Origin: Corynebacterium massiliense DSM 45435 | GTDB lineage: Bacteria > Actinomycetota > Actinomycetes > Mycobacteriales > Mycobacteriaceae | Length of the DNA stretch: 64,000 bases | Direction of reading: 5' to 3' | Assembly (NCBI RefSeq): GCF_028609805.1 | Contig: NZ_CP063189.1 | Location: 1,984,001-2,048,000, forward strand | Part shown: positions 55,726 through 64,000 of the stretch, piece by piece | How positions within the stretch are numbered: position 1 is the stretch's first letter | How the letters are laid out: every line of letters starts with the position of its first letter | Program-made: the position numbers and the translations under genes | Notes under the pieces: model-generated | Database searches by the model: none | The model's input: only the letters and a program-made list of their open reading frames with translations | What the model was told of the DNA's origin: nothing

Positions 55726-55753
55726 TTGACTTCGGTTCTGGAACCGTTATGGT
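55726..55753 (+). promoter_or_regulatory. Promoter with palindromic spacer
   Basis: TTGACT, a 16-bp spacer and TATGGT form a strong sigma-A promoter. The spacer contains CGGTTC-TG-GAACCG (55733-55746), an exact inverted repeat that could be a repressor site. An 8-bp inverted repeat (ACGTGTTC at 55708-55715, GAACACGT at 55766-55773) flanks the promoter. Confidence 0.65.
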
Positions 55754-55802
55754 GGGTGGTGTGTAGAACACGTTAGCGAATACTTTTCGGGGGAGGGGCC
55801 CA

Positions 55803-57077
55803 ATGGGTCCGTATTACACGGTGTCCACACCAGGAAACGACATAGCCACAACCGCGACACAACTACGCCAGTTCGAATACCAGCTGCACTGTGAGTGTTT
55901 GCCGGATCCAGACGATGATTTCGATCTGGCCTGCACCCGCCTGGCCGGGTTAACGGGAAAGTCACCAACCCGGGTGGCCAATATCTTCATGGCACTGTTC
56001 CGCCTGGATGAGCTACCCGGCCTACGGGAGGTGCACGAGCGGTTGTTCCACCTGGATTTCTCCCGACTGATTGTCATCGACCAGGTGTTGTGCAAACTCG
56101 GCACTCCAGATGAGGAAGCACTAGCGCGTATCGATGCCGCCCTAGTCAAGTACCTCACCCCAACCCGGGCGGGCCAAGTGTTGCCGTCGGTGCGCAACTT
56201 ACGTCGCAAACTCAACGCCTTAGTCGCTGCCGAAGATCCAGAACTTGCCGACGCAGTAAGCACAGAGGCAGAACAGGCCGCTGAGAAACGTCGGAAGCGT
56301 AAAGGCCGGTATGACTGGTCGAGTCTTCCCGGCGGGGTGGGGTGTATCAGTGTTGAATACGACACGGAGACTGCCGCCCAGATCAATGGGGTGATCCGCC
56401 GGGTTGCCGACGAGTACGGGGTCAGCGCTTCGGAAGCGTTCGCGATGTTGGTGCTGACTGATATCAACCGGGATGTGGATGTGACACTGAATGTCTTTCA
56501 GGCGGCTGATCTTTTACATGCGCCGGTGTTTGTCGAAGGTACTGGCTGGACCGACGCCGAAACAGGTGTCGAGCTTGCCGGGAAAGCATCCCGGCGTCGG
56601 GACATGAATGCCGCCGCCTGGATGGAAAGCACAAACTACGTCACGCCGGACAGGTTGAAGGCGTATCTCAACGGCAGGGACGGTACCTGCCGGTATCCGG
56701 GGTGTTGCCTGTCGGCGTATCGGTGTCAGAAGGATCATTGTGTGGATTTTGCGGACGGTGGGCCGACGGCGGCGTGGAATCTGGTGAATCTGTGCCAGCA
56801 TCACCACAACATCAAAACCGACAAACGCGCCCGCTACATCCTCGACCCAGCCACAGGGGATGTGGTGTGGCTATTTACCGACGGCACCTGGCAGACCACC
56901 ACCGCCACTGGCCCGCTAGCACCAGAGACCTGCAACTGGCTGCAAACCGTCGACCAAGCCATTGCCACCCGCCGGGCCAACGCCCGCGAACGCGCCCTCA
57001 ACACCAACCCAGAACCCGACACCCCCGACACCGACACGAACGCCGAACCCGACTACGAAGAGGAACCGCCGTACTAG
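55803..57077 (+). CDS. DUF222 / HNH endonuclease domain protein (13E12-like)
   Basis: A 424-residue protein of the REP13E12/DUF222 kind. Residues 20-290 are the helical DUF222 part. The HNH domain lies at about 295-345: DGTCRYPGCCLSAYRCQKDHCVDFADGG with the metal-binding Cys pair, then NLVNLCQHHHNIKT. The end is acidic and Pro/Thr-rich. Such genes are multi-copy in actinobacteria and often mobile, but their function is unknown. Codon use is visibly less GC-rich than its neighbours, suggesting transfer. GGGGGAGGGG serves as ribosome site. The promoter carries an SOS-box-like site and a palindrome. Its stop overlaps that of a broken gene. Confidence 0.88.
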   Translation: MGPYYTVSTPGNDIATTATQLRQFEYQLHCECLPDPDDDFDLACTRLAGLTGKSPTRVANIFMALFRLDELPGLREVHERLFHLDFSRLIVIDQVLCKLGTPDEEALARIDAALVKYLTPTRAGQVLPSVRNLRRKLNALVAAEDPELADAVSTEAEQAAEKRRKRKGRYDWSSLPGGVGCISVEYDTETAAQINGVIRRVADEYGVSASEAFAMLVLTDINRDVDVTLNVFQAADLLHAPVFVEGTGWTDAETGVELAGKASRRRDMNAAAWMESTNYVTPDRLKAYLNGRDGTCRYPGCCLSAYRCQKDHCVDFADGGPTAAWNLVNLCQHHHNIKTDKRARYILDPATGDVVWLFTDGTWQTTTATGPLAPETCNWLQTVDQAIATRRANARERALNTNPEPDTPDTDTNAEPDYEEEPPY

Positions 57078-57310
57078 TTACGCACCGCCACCACAAACGG
57101 ACCGACCTGCTCAACAGACCACTCGGAACCATCGAACACCATCGGATTGAAGAAGATGGCCCGATACCGGACATTCGGCTGGTTGGGGTAAATGTCCTCC
57201 GCGAGGTGCAGCTTGAAGCCGTCCTTGGCCGGCTTATCCTTGTCACCACGGAACGCACCGGGCCCGCCCCTCTTACTCGGGTCACGGGCATCCCCGGGGT
57301 TATTGCTGTG
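57074..57310 (-). pseudogene. C-terminal remnant of an unidentified gene
   Basis: A 78-codon open stretch with protein-like composition and a proper stop, but no in-frame start before it runs into the nitrilase gene in another frame. It starts HSNNPGDARDPSKRG and ends FNPMVFDGSEWSVEQVGPFV (then VAVRN). Codon use is native-like. It seems to be the 3' end of a gene whose 5' part was lost, perhaps when the neighbouring HNH gene arrived. I do not recognise the family. A very short functional gene using an unusual start cannot be excluded. Confidence 0.5.
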
Positions 57311-57312
57311 CC

Positions 57313-58125
57313 CTACACCTGATCGAGGATGGGCAGCGCCTTCCGCGCCTTGCGCACCTCTTCCGGATCCACCTCGCCGTAAAGGATTTCCTCGTCGTAG
57401 CCCGCCTCGGCGGTGCGCACTCCATGCGGGTCTACGAGGACGGAATGGCCTACGCCGGTGGGGCCCGAATCGTTGCCAGCCTCTGCTTCCCCGCCGGGCT
57501 TGGCCTGATCGGCGCCCAGGATGTAGCACGTCGTGTCGATGGCGCGGGCGGTGTTCAAAAGCCGCCACTGATCGGTCTTGCCCGGCCCGTCGTGCCAGCT
57601 GGTGGGCACGACGATAAGCTCCGCGCCATCTTTCGCCATCTGCTGGAAGAAGGCGGGGAACCGAATGTCGAAGCAGTTGGCTACGCCGACGGTGACGCCG
57701 GCGACATCGAAAAGCACCTGCTTTTCGCCGGGCTTCACGGTGTCGGACTCGCGGAAGTTGAACGCGTCGTAGGTGTGGACCTTGTCGTAGAACTTGTGCA
57801 CGTCGCGGCCGGTAATAAGCGAGGAGTTGTACACGCGGTTGAGCGTCTTGCCGTCGCGTTCTACCTGGTCGGCCGGGCGGAACATGCCCGCGACGACTAC
57901 GACGCCGAGTTCGGAGGCGACATCGTGAAGCGCGGTGGCGAACTTCCCGTCGAGGCCCTCGGCTTGCTCGTCGAGGCGGCCGGTCTCAAAGGCCTGGGAG
58001 GACGCCTCCGGCAAGACGATGAGCTGAGCGCTGTTGCCCGCGGCCTCGCGGATGCGCGCGCATGCTAGCTCAATGTTGTCGGAAACTCTACCGGTAGCGA
58101 TAAATTGCACAGCTGCGACCTTCAT
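57313..58125 (-). CDS. Nitrilase-superfamily carbon-nitrogen hydrolase
   Basis: A 270-residue amidase of the nitrilase superfamily. The catalytic triad is visible: Glu in LIVLPEASSQAF, Lys in YDKVHTYDAF and Cys in GVANCFDIRFPAFF. Related bacterial enzymes hydrolyse amides such as deaminated glutathione (Nit1-type) or omega-amides; the substrate is not clear. Length is typical. It appears to be leaderless, with its -10 8 nt upstream of the ATG. Confidence 0.9.
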   Translation of the reverse strand: MKVAAVQFIATGRVSDNIELACARIREAAGNSAQLIVLPEASSQAFETGRLDEQAEGLDGKFATALHDVASELGVVVVAGMFRPADQVERDGKTLNRVYNSSLITGRDVHKFYDKVHTYDAFNFRESDTVKPGEKQVLFDVAGVTVGVANCFDIRFPAFFQQMAKDGAELIVVPTSWHDGPGKTDQWRLLNTARAIDTTCYILGADQAKPGGEAEAGNDSGPTGVGHSVLVDPHGVRTAEAGYDEEILYGEVDPEEVRKARKALPILDQV

Positions 58126-58133
58126 AGCGCCCC

Positions 58134-58139
58134 AGAATA
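58134..58139 (-). promoter_or_regulatory. -10 element of a leaderless nitrilase gene
   Basis: On the minus strand TATTCT lies 8 nt before the ATG at 58125, with no ribosome site between. Confidence 0.5.
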
Positions 58140-58218
58140 GAAGCGTTTGCCGCAGTTATCCACAGGCTGGCGCGCGTTAAGGTGCGCTCGCGGGCGCGGT
58201 GGTCAAGGCTTAATAGCC

Positions 58219-58494
58219 ATGAACTACCTGCAGATTTCTGATTCCGCCCGCCACTTCTTCGCCGATTATCTTTTGCGCCAGCACCACGCCTTCGCCCCGC
58301 CGGGCAGCGCGTTGCCGATTACTCAATGCCCGCACACGGCCGCCGCCTTGGGGAAGGTCACCGCCCACGTGGGCCGCCAGGTGGCCTCCCGGGACGAGGC
58401 GATAGACTCCCAGCTTGCCGATGTCTCCCGCTTCCTCGACGCCACCGACCGCGTCGACGACGCCGCGGCGACGGCCTACCGGGGAGGGTTGTAA
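58219..58494 (+). CDS. Small helical protein, EspC/WXG100-like candidate
   Basis: A 91-residue protein without signal peptide. It looks mainly helical in two halves, and the end FLDATDRVDDAAATAYRGGL resembles the C-terminal helix of EspC-type ESX-associated proteins (a run of small residues with DxxxA spacing). No WxG motif is present. The DUF1023 hydrolase gene starts 1 bp after its stop, the arrangement seen for secreted substrate/hydrolase pairs in actinobacteria. The assignment rests on size, composition and neighbour only. Confidence 0.55.
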   Translation: MNYLQISDSARHFFADYLLRQHHAFAPPGSALPITQCPHTAAALGKVTAHVGRQVASRDEAIDSQLADVSRFLDATDRVDDAAATAYRGGL

Positions 58495-58495
58495 G

Positions 58496-59701
58496 GTGCG
58501 CGCGTCCGAGACGTTGTTCGCGGCGGCGGCCGATTCCCGGCGCGAGTCCGCGAGGATGACCGAGTACGCGCTGCGTTTACAGGGCGCGTGGTCCGAGGTG
58601 CAGGACACCGACTTCGCCGGCGCGGGGCCTGTCGCGGCGCTGCGGAGGCTGGAGGAGCTGTCCCGCTGGTTCGGCGCCCCGGCGACAGCGCTGGATCACA
58701 CCGCCGACCTGCTAGAAGCCTTCGCCACCGCGCAGCGGCGGCTGGAGAAGGTGCGCGAGGCGTTGGTCGCGCTCGCCGATTTCGCACAGGACGCCGGACT
58801 CTTCCGCGGCGAGTTGGATGGCCTGCTCGCAGCCATCGATGGGCTGGGAGTGGCGATGGATTTCGCCTGCGCCCGCGGGCTCGAGGCCGTGTGCACGCCG
58901 GAGTACGTACCAGCCGCGGTGCCGTTTGCGGATCGCGGCGACTTTTCCGTGGATGCCATCCACGAACTCGAGTTGCTCTCTGCTCCGCCGGCGGTGGCCC
59001 GCCTGGCGGCGGACAACCCGGATGTGCGGGTGTTAGAGACCCCGGGCGGCGGGGTGGTCGCCGCGGTGGGCGACATCGAGTCGGCGGAGGCCATCACCAC
59101 ATTCGTCGCTGGGGTGCACTCCTCCGATCCGGGCAGCTGGCAGGGGCAGGTTGATTCCACCCGGACGGTGGCGCGGGCGATGGGCCCGGGGACCGCCGGG
59201 GTGGTGTGGCTGGGCTACCGCGCCCCAGACAGTGTGGCGCGCGGGATACAAAAAGAGCCAGCCCGGGCCGGTGGGCGCGACTTGGCGCGCTTCCAGCGCG
59301 GGCTGGCTGAGCGTTACCCCACGGCGCAGCTGACGGTGGTGGGGCACTCGTACGGGACGGTGGTCGCCTCCCGGGCCGCCCAGGAGGGCCTGCGTGCCGA
59401 TGACCTCGTGCTGCTCGGCAGCCCCGGCACCGGCGCCCGGCATGTCAGCGAGTTCCACCTGCAGGCGCGCGAGGGCGTGGAGCCGCGGGTATTCGCGGCG
59501 ACCGCGCAGGGCGACCCGATCACCCTGACTACCGGGCCTGCCGCCGGCGTACACGGCCGAGATCCGGCGTCGCCGATGTTCGGAGCGCGGCCCTGGCCGT
59601 CCAACAACCTAGGCGATCACGGCAGCTACTTCCGCGACGAGCGCTTCCTGGATGGCTTCGCCCAAGTGCGGCGAGGGAGCCCCGGGGCGGGCAGTGACTA
59701 G
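58496..59701 (+). CDS. DUF1023 alpha/beta hydrolase
   Basis: A 401-residue protein. Residues 1-130 are helical and may form a WXG100-like hairpin (LRLQGAWSEVQDTDFAGAGP). The C-terminal half is an alpha/beta hydrolase of DUF1023 with the nucleophile elbow VVGHSYGTVVASRAA (catalytic Ser) and the likely catalytic His in NNLGDHGSYF. The GTG at 58496 follows GGGAGGG and is coupled to the small gene upstream. Such two-gene modules accompany type VII secretion in other actinobacteria, but no ESX machinery is in this window. It ends with a 4-nt overlap (CTAG) with hspR. Confidence 0.8.
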   Translation: MRASETLFAAAADSRRESARMTEYALRLQGAWSEVQDTDFAGAGPVAALRRLEELSRWFGAPATALDHTADLLEAFATAQRRLEKVREALVALADFAQDAGLFRGELDGLLAAIDGLGVAMDFACARGLEAVCTPEYVPAAVPFADRGDFSVDAIHELELLSAPPAVARLAADNPDVRVLETPGGGVVAAVGDIESAEAITTFVAGVHSSDPGSWQGQVDSTRTVARAMGPGTAGVVWLGYRAPDSVARGIQKEPARAGGRDLARFQRGLAERYPTAQLTVVGHSYGTVVASRAAQEGLRADDLVLLGSPGTGARHVSEFHLQAREGVEPRVFAATAQGDPITLTTGPAAGVHGRDPASPMFGARPWPSNNLGDHGSYFRDERFLDGFAQVRRGSPGAGSD

Positions 59702-60108
59702 CTCGCTCCCCTACCCCGCCCGCGGCGCGGCTTCCACATGACCACAGACGACGAACGCGGGACGTGCACGAGCTCGCCGCCGGAGCTGCGCCGCCGCGAC
59801 TGGCTGGCCAGTTCGCTGCGCAGCCGGGCGTTTTCTGCCGCCAGCTCATCGCGTTCTTGGACGAGCTGGTCACGCTCGGCGGTCAGCTCGATGATGGACT
59901 TAATGCCGGCGAGGTTGACCCCGTCATCCTGCGAGAGCGACTGGATGCGGCGGAGCGTTTCGATGTCGCGCTCCGAGTACCGCCGCCCGCCGCCGCGGGT
60001 GCGTGCCGGGGTAACCAGACCAAGCCGGTCATAGGTGCGCAGGGTCTGCGCGTGCATCCCGGACATCTCCGCGGCCACGGAGATGACGTAGACCTCTTCG
60101 TTACTCAT
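59698..60108 (-). CDS. hspR: Heat-shock repressor HspR
   Basis: A 136-residue MerR-family repressor. The helix-turn-helix is AEMSGMHAQTLRTYDRLGLVTPARTRGGGRRYSERDIETL. A coiled coil follows (IKSIIELTAERDQLVQERDELAAENARL), and the tail is basic. It binds HAIR elements (CTTGAGT-N7-ACTCAAG) with DnaK as co-repressor. It is the last gene of dnaK-grpE-dnaJ-hspR, 14 bp after dnaJ. HAIR sites are present upstream of clpB in this window. Its end overlaps the convergent hydrolase gene by 4 nt. Confidence 0.95.
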   Translation of the reverse strand: MSNEEVYVISVAAEMSGMHAQTLRTYDRLGLVTPARTRGGGRRYSERDIETLRRIQSLSQDDGVNLAGIKSIIELTAERDQLVQERDELAAENARLRSELASQSRRRSSGGELVHVPRSSSVVMWKPRRGRGRGAS

Positions 60109-60122
60109 GGCTATCGCCGCCT

Positions 60123-61310
60123 TTAGCGTGCTGTGTTTCCGGCCCAGTCGGCGCGCGGGTCAAAGCCCGCGTCCTTCTCGGCCTGCGAATACTGGCGCAG
60201 GGCGCTGGCCGCCGCGGCATCGAGATCCCGCGGCACGGACACCTGCACCGTCACCAGCAGGTCACCGGCCTTGCCGCCGCGCTTGGGGATGCCCCGGTTG
60301 CGCACCCGCAGCGTCCGCCCGTCCGGGGTGCCCGCCGGGATTTTGAGCCGGACGGGCGAGTCCAGGGTCGGCACTGCGATGGTGTCGCCCAACGCCAGCT
60401 CGGCGAAGGACACCGGGACGGTGACCAGCAGGTCGTCGCCCTTGCGGTCGAAGACGTCGTCGGACTTCACCGAGACCTTCACAAACAGGTCGCCCGCCGG
60501 GGTGCCGTGCGGGCCCGCTTCGCCCTGGCCAGCGAGACGGACCTTCTGGCCATCGATGACGCCCGCCGGGATGCGCACGGTGATCGACCGCTTGCGGTGC
60601 ACGGTTCCCGAGCCGTTGCAAGTCGCGCACGGATCCGGGACGGTGTGCCCGGTCCCGTCGCACTCGCTGCACGGGGTGGAAAAGCCGAACGCGCCGCGGT
60701 TTTCCGAGACGTAGCCGGTGCCGTGGCACTTCCCGCACGTCTGCGTCTTCCCGGTTTTCGAGCCCGACCCGTGACAGGTGGTGCACGGGGCGTTGCCGGA
60801 CAGCTCCACCGGGATGGTGGTGCCCTTGGCAGCTTCGCGGAAGTCGAGGGTGATGTCGGTTTCTACATCTGCCCCCCGCGACGGTCGCGCCGAACGCGTA
60901 GCGCCACTGCCGCGATCGAAGAAGCTACCGAAAATATCCCCAAAGCCACCGTTGCCGCCTTCTGCGCCCGTTGACTGGGCTCCGAAGAGGTCCGAGAGGT
61001 CGAACTCGTCCGTCGAGCGAAACCCGCCGGGAAACCCGGCGCCTCCTCTCCGGCCGAAGCCTCCGCCGCTGCGGAGCATGGCCTTAAGTTGGTCGTATTC
61101 CTTGCGAGATTCCTCGTTGGAGAGGACGTCGTAGGCCTCAGCGACCTTCTTGAAGCGGTCCGCCGCTTGCGGATCGTCAGGGTGGGTATCGGGGTGGTTT
61201 TCGCGGGCGAGCTTGCGGTACGCGCGCTTGATCTCGCCGGCATCCGCGGACGAGGAGACCCCCAGATCCGCGTAATAGTCTTTGTCTGCCCATTCGGGTT
61301 TAGCGCTCAC
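60123..61310 (-). CDS. dnaJ: Chaperone DnaJ
   Basis: A 395-residue Hsp40 of the type with all domains: J-domain ([36 protein letters not shown] with HPD), Gly/Phe-rich segment (about 75-130), four zinc-finger repeats ([32 protein letters not shown]) and the C-terminal substrate-binding part. It stimulates DnaK ATPase. GTG 61310 is preferred because AAAGGAGGAG lies just upstream. A strong terminator separates it from grpE. Confidence 0.96.
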   Translation of the reverse strand: MSAKPEWADKDYYADLGVSSSADAGEIKRAYRKLARENHPDTHPDDPQAADRFKKVAEAYDVLSNEESRKEYDQLKAMLRSGGGFGRRGGAGFPGGFRSTDEFDLSDLFGAQSTGAEGGNGGFGDIFGSFFDRGSGATRSARPSRGADVETDITLDFREAAKGTTIPVELSGNAPCTTCHGSGSKTGKTQTCGKCHGTGYVSENRGAFGFSTPCSECDGTGHTVPDPCATCNGSGTVHRKRSITVRIPAGVIDGQKVRLAGQGEAGPHGTPAGDLFVKVSVKSDDVFDRKGDDLLVTVPVSFAELALGDTIAVPTLDSPVRLKIPAGTPDGRTLRVRNRGIPKRGGKAGDLLVTVQVSVPRDLDAAAASALRQYSQAEKDAGFDPRADWAGNTAR

Positions 61311-61340
61311 TGGGCATCTCCTCCTTTCGTGATTGAAAAA

Positions 61341-61371
61341 TGGCGCCGAGGGGTGCAAACTCTCGGCGCCA
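61341..61371 (-). terminator. Strong intrinsic terminator inside the dnaK operon
   Basis: TGGCGCCGAG and CTCGGCGCCA form an exact 10-bp stem with an 11-nt loop. On the minus strand a run of five T follows (ATTTTT). It lies between the grpE stop and the dnaJ start and should lower read-through into dnaJ-hspR. Confidence 0.9.
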
Positions 61372-61381
61372 AAGTGGTGAT

Positions 61382-62101
61382 TTACTCGCTGTCTTGCGGG
61401 TCATCGATGATGACCAGCGCGTTGCGCACCAGCTTTTTGCCCACGCGGTAGCCGCGTCGCAGAACGGTGCCAACCACCTTGTCGTCGCCGGACGACAGAT
61501 CCTGCACGGCCTCGTGGACCTCCGGGTCGAACTCCTCGCCTTCCTCGCCGAACGGGGTGAGGTTCTGGCTGTCGAGAACGCCCTGCAACTTGTCCGAGAT
61601 GGCCTTGAGCGGACCATCGTCCAAGTCGCCGTGCTTGCGGGCTAGCTCCAGGTCATCGAGAACCGGCAGGAACTGCGAGAGTACCTGGCCCTTGGCATTG
61701 TCGATGACCGTCTGGCGGTCCCGCTCCGTGCGACGCCGGTAGTTGGTGTACTCGGCGTTCAGGCGCTGGAGATCCTCGGTGCGCTCGGCCAGCTGAGCCT
61801 CCAAGTCGGAAGCGGAGCTACCGACTGCTGCCCCGTCCTCTACTGCCTGATCCGCGGTAGCGTCCTCGGCAGCAGCAGCTGCATCCTGCTCGGTGTCCAC
61901 GGCATCGGCAAGCTTGGCCTCTGCCTCCGGATCCGCAGCCGCTACACCAGGTTCGGCGTCGGCATCCGGATCGGCATCGGCTTCTGCCTCAGCTTCCGCC
62001 TCGGCGAACTCAGCACGGTCTGCCGAGGTGACCTCATCGTCCGTGTTTTCAGGGGCGCCGGGATTGTCCGACATTCCCGGCATTCCGTTGGACTGAGTCA
62101 T
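61382..62101 (-). CDS. grpE: Nucleotide exchange factor GrpE
   Basis: A 239-residue GrpE. The first 95 residues are an unusually long acidic Ala/Glu/Asp-rich head. The coiled coil ([31 protein letters not shown]) starts near residue 105, and the C-terminal beta domain ends [24 protein letters not shown]. It releases ADP from DnaK. ATG 62101 is next to the dnaK stop, so translation is coupled. ATG 62074 (MSDNPG) is an alternative start. Confidence 0.95.
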   Translation of the reverse strand: MTQSNGMPGMSDNPGAPENTDDEVTSADRAEFAEAEAEAEADADPDADAEPGVAAADPEAEAKLADAVDTEQDAAAAAEDATADQAVEDGAAVGSSASDLEAQLAERTEDLQRLNAEYTNYRRRTERDRQTVIDNAKGQVLSQFLPVLDDLELARKHGDLDDGPLKAISDKLQGVLDSQNLTPFGEEGEEFDPEVHEAVQDLSSGDDKVVGTVLRRGYRVGKKLVRNALVIIDDPQDSE

Positions 62102-63958
<1,857 letters not shown>

Positions 63959-64000
63959 AGTGTGTGAGCTCCTTCTACGTTGAGTTCGTTGTAACTTCTA

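Noticed and set aside
55803..57077. Prophage or transposon around the HNH gene
   Set aside because: No integrase, transposase, terminal repeats or phage structural gene is present; only a single DUF222/HNH gene is seen.
57311..57568. Upstream extension of the broken gene into the nitrilase gene
   Set aside because: In that part the sequence is an out-of-frame reading of the nitrilase gene with Arg/Gly-rich composition. Only the 57074-57310 part looks like protein.
63961..64000. HAIR element upstream of dnaK
   Set aside because: Only one half-site (TTGAGT) is visible; the partner half at the right spacing does not match, and the window ends here. The true element probably lies beyond the edge.

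Overview
This window reads as chromosome of a high-GC Corynebacterium. Several things point there together: a GroEL2-type chaperonin with a porin-like micro-gene downstream, the glnX-glnH-pknG signalling operon, GT87 mannosyltransferase-like membrane proteins, the actinobacterial def/acetyltransferase/xthA order, a dnaK-grpE-dnaJ-hspR operon, a fused MrpA/B antiporter, and many apparently leaderless promoters. No rRNA, tRNA, CRISPR array, insertion sequence or prophage was recognised. Almost everything is housekeeping or cell-envelope chromosome. The only stretch that looks foreign or rearranged is around 55.6-57.3 kb.

Layout. 1-4.7 kb (minus strand): a partial secreted SGNH hydrolase, a PorA/PorH-like small peptide, groEL2 under a CIRCE operator, and a GT87 enzyme whose last codons overlap that operator. 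4.9-14.8 kb (plus): an M20 dipeptidase, the six-gene Mrp cation/proton antiporter operon, and a second GT87 paralogue. 14.9-23.4 kb: a YbdK-type carboxylate-amine ligase, a LytR_C protein and a DUF3263 gene, then def, a GNAT-like gene, xthA and cls, then a two-gene ABC exporter and a Nudix hydrolase. 23.4-34 kb: glnX-glnH-pknG (amino-acid sensing towards the 2-oxoglutarate dehydrogenase node), pta-ackA facing the pknG end, fprA and purT. 34.2-35.3 kb: two more PorA/PorH-like micro-genes, each with its own hairpin terminator. 35.4-46.8 kb: purA, an unidentified protein, a FUSC membrane protein, a GltB-like flavoprotein, fda, a GH76 hydrolase, a TrmH-type methyltransferase, pyrE, an anchored unknown and a rhodanese lacking its cysteine. 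46.9-54.2 kb: clpB under HspR and SigH-like control elements, an osmoprotectant ABC operon and a GltS-type carrier. 54.4-59.7 kb: a degenerate flavohaemoprotein, a DUF222/HNH protein with an SOS-box-like promoter, a broken gene, a nitrilase, and an EspC-like/DUF1023 hydrolase pair. 59.7-64 kb: the dnaK heat-shock operon.

Common themes. The window is rich in protein quality control. groEL2 carries CIRCE (HrcA). clpB carries two HAIR elements (HspR), one of which overlaps a SigH-like -35. hspR itself ends the dnaK operon, and a strong terminator separates grpE from dnaJ. The second theme is the envelope: three porin-like peptides, two GT87 enzymes, a GH76 enzyme, cardiolipin synthase and a LytR_C protein.

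The most unusual feature is a family of large intergenic palindromes, five copies of 69-71 bp, all beginning TGCAA and ending TTGCA, in two sequence subtypes with a related core. A sixth palindrome of the same length but different sequence lies upstream of clpB. I do not recognise them as any described element.
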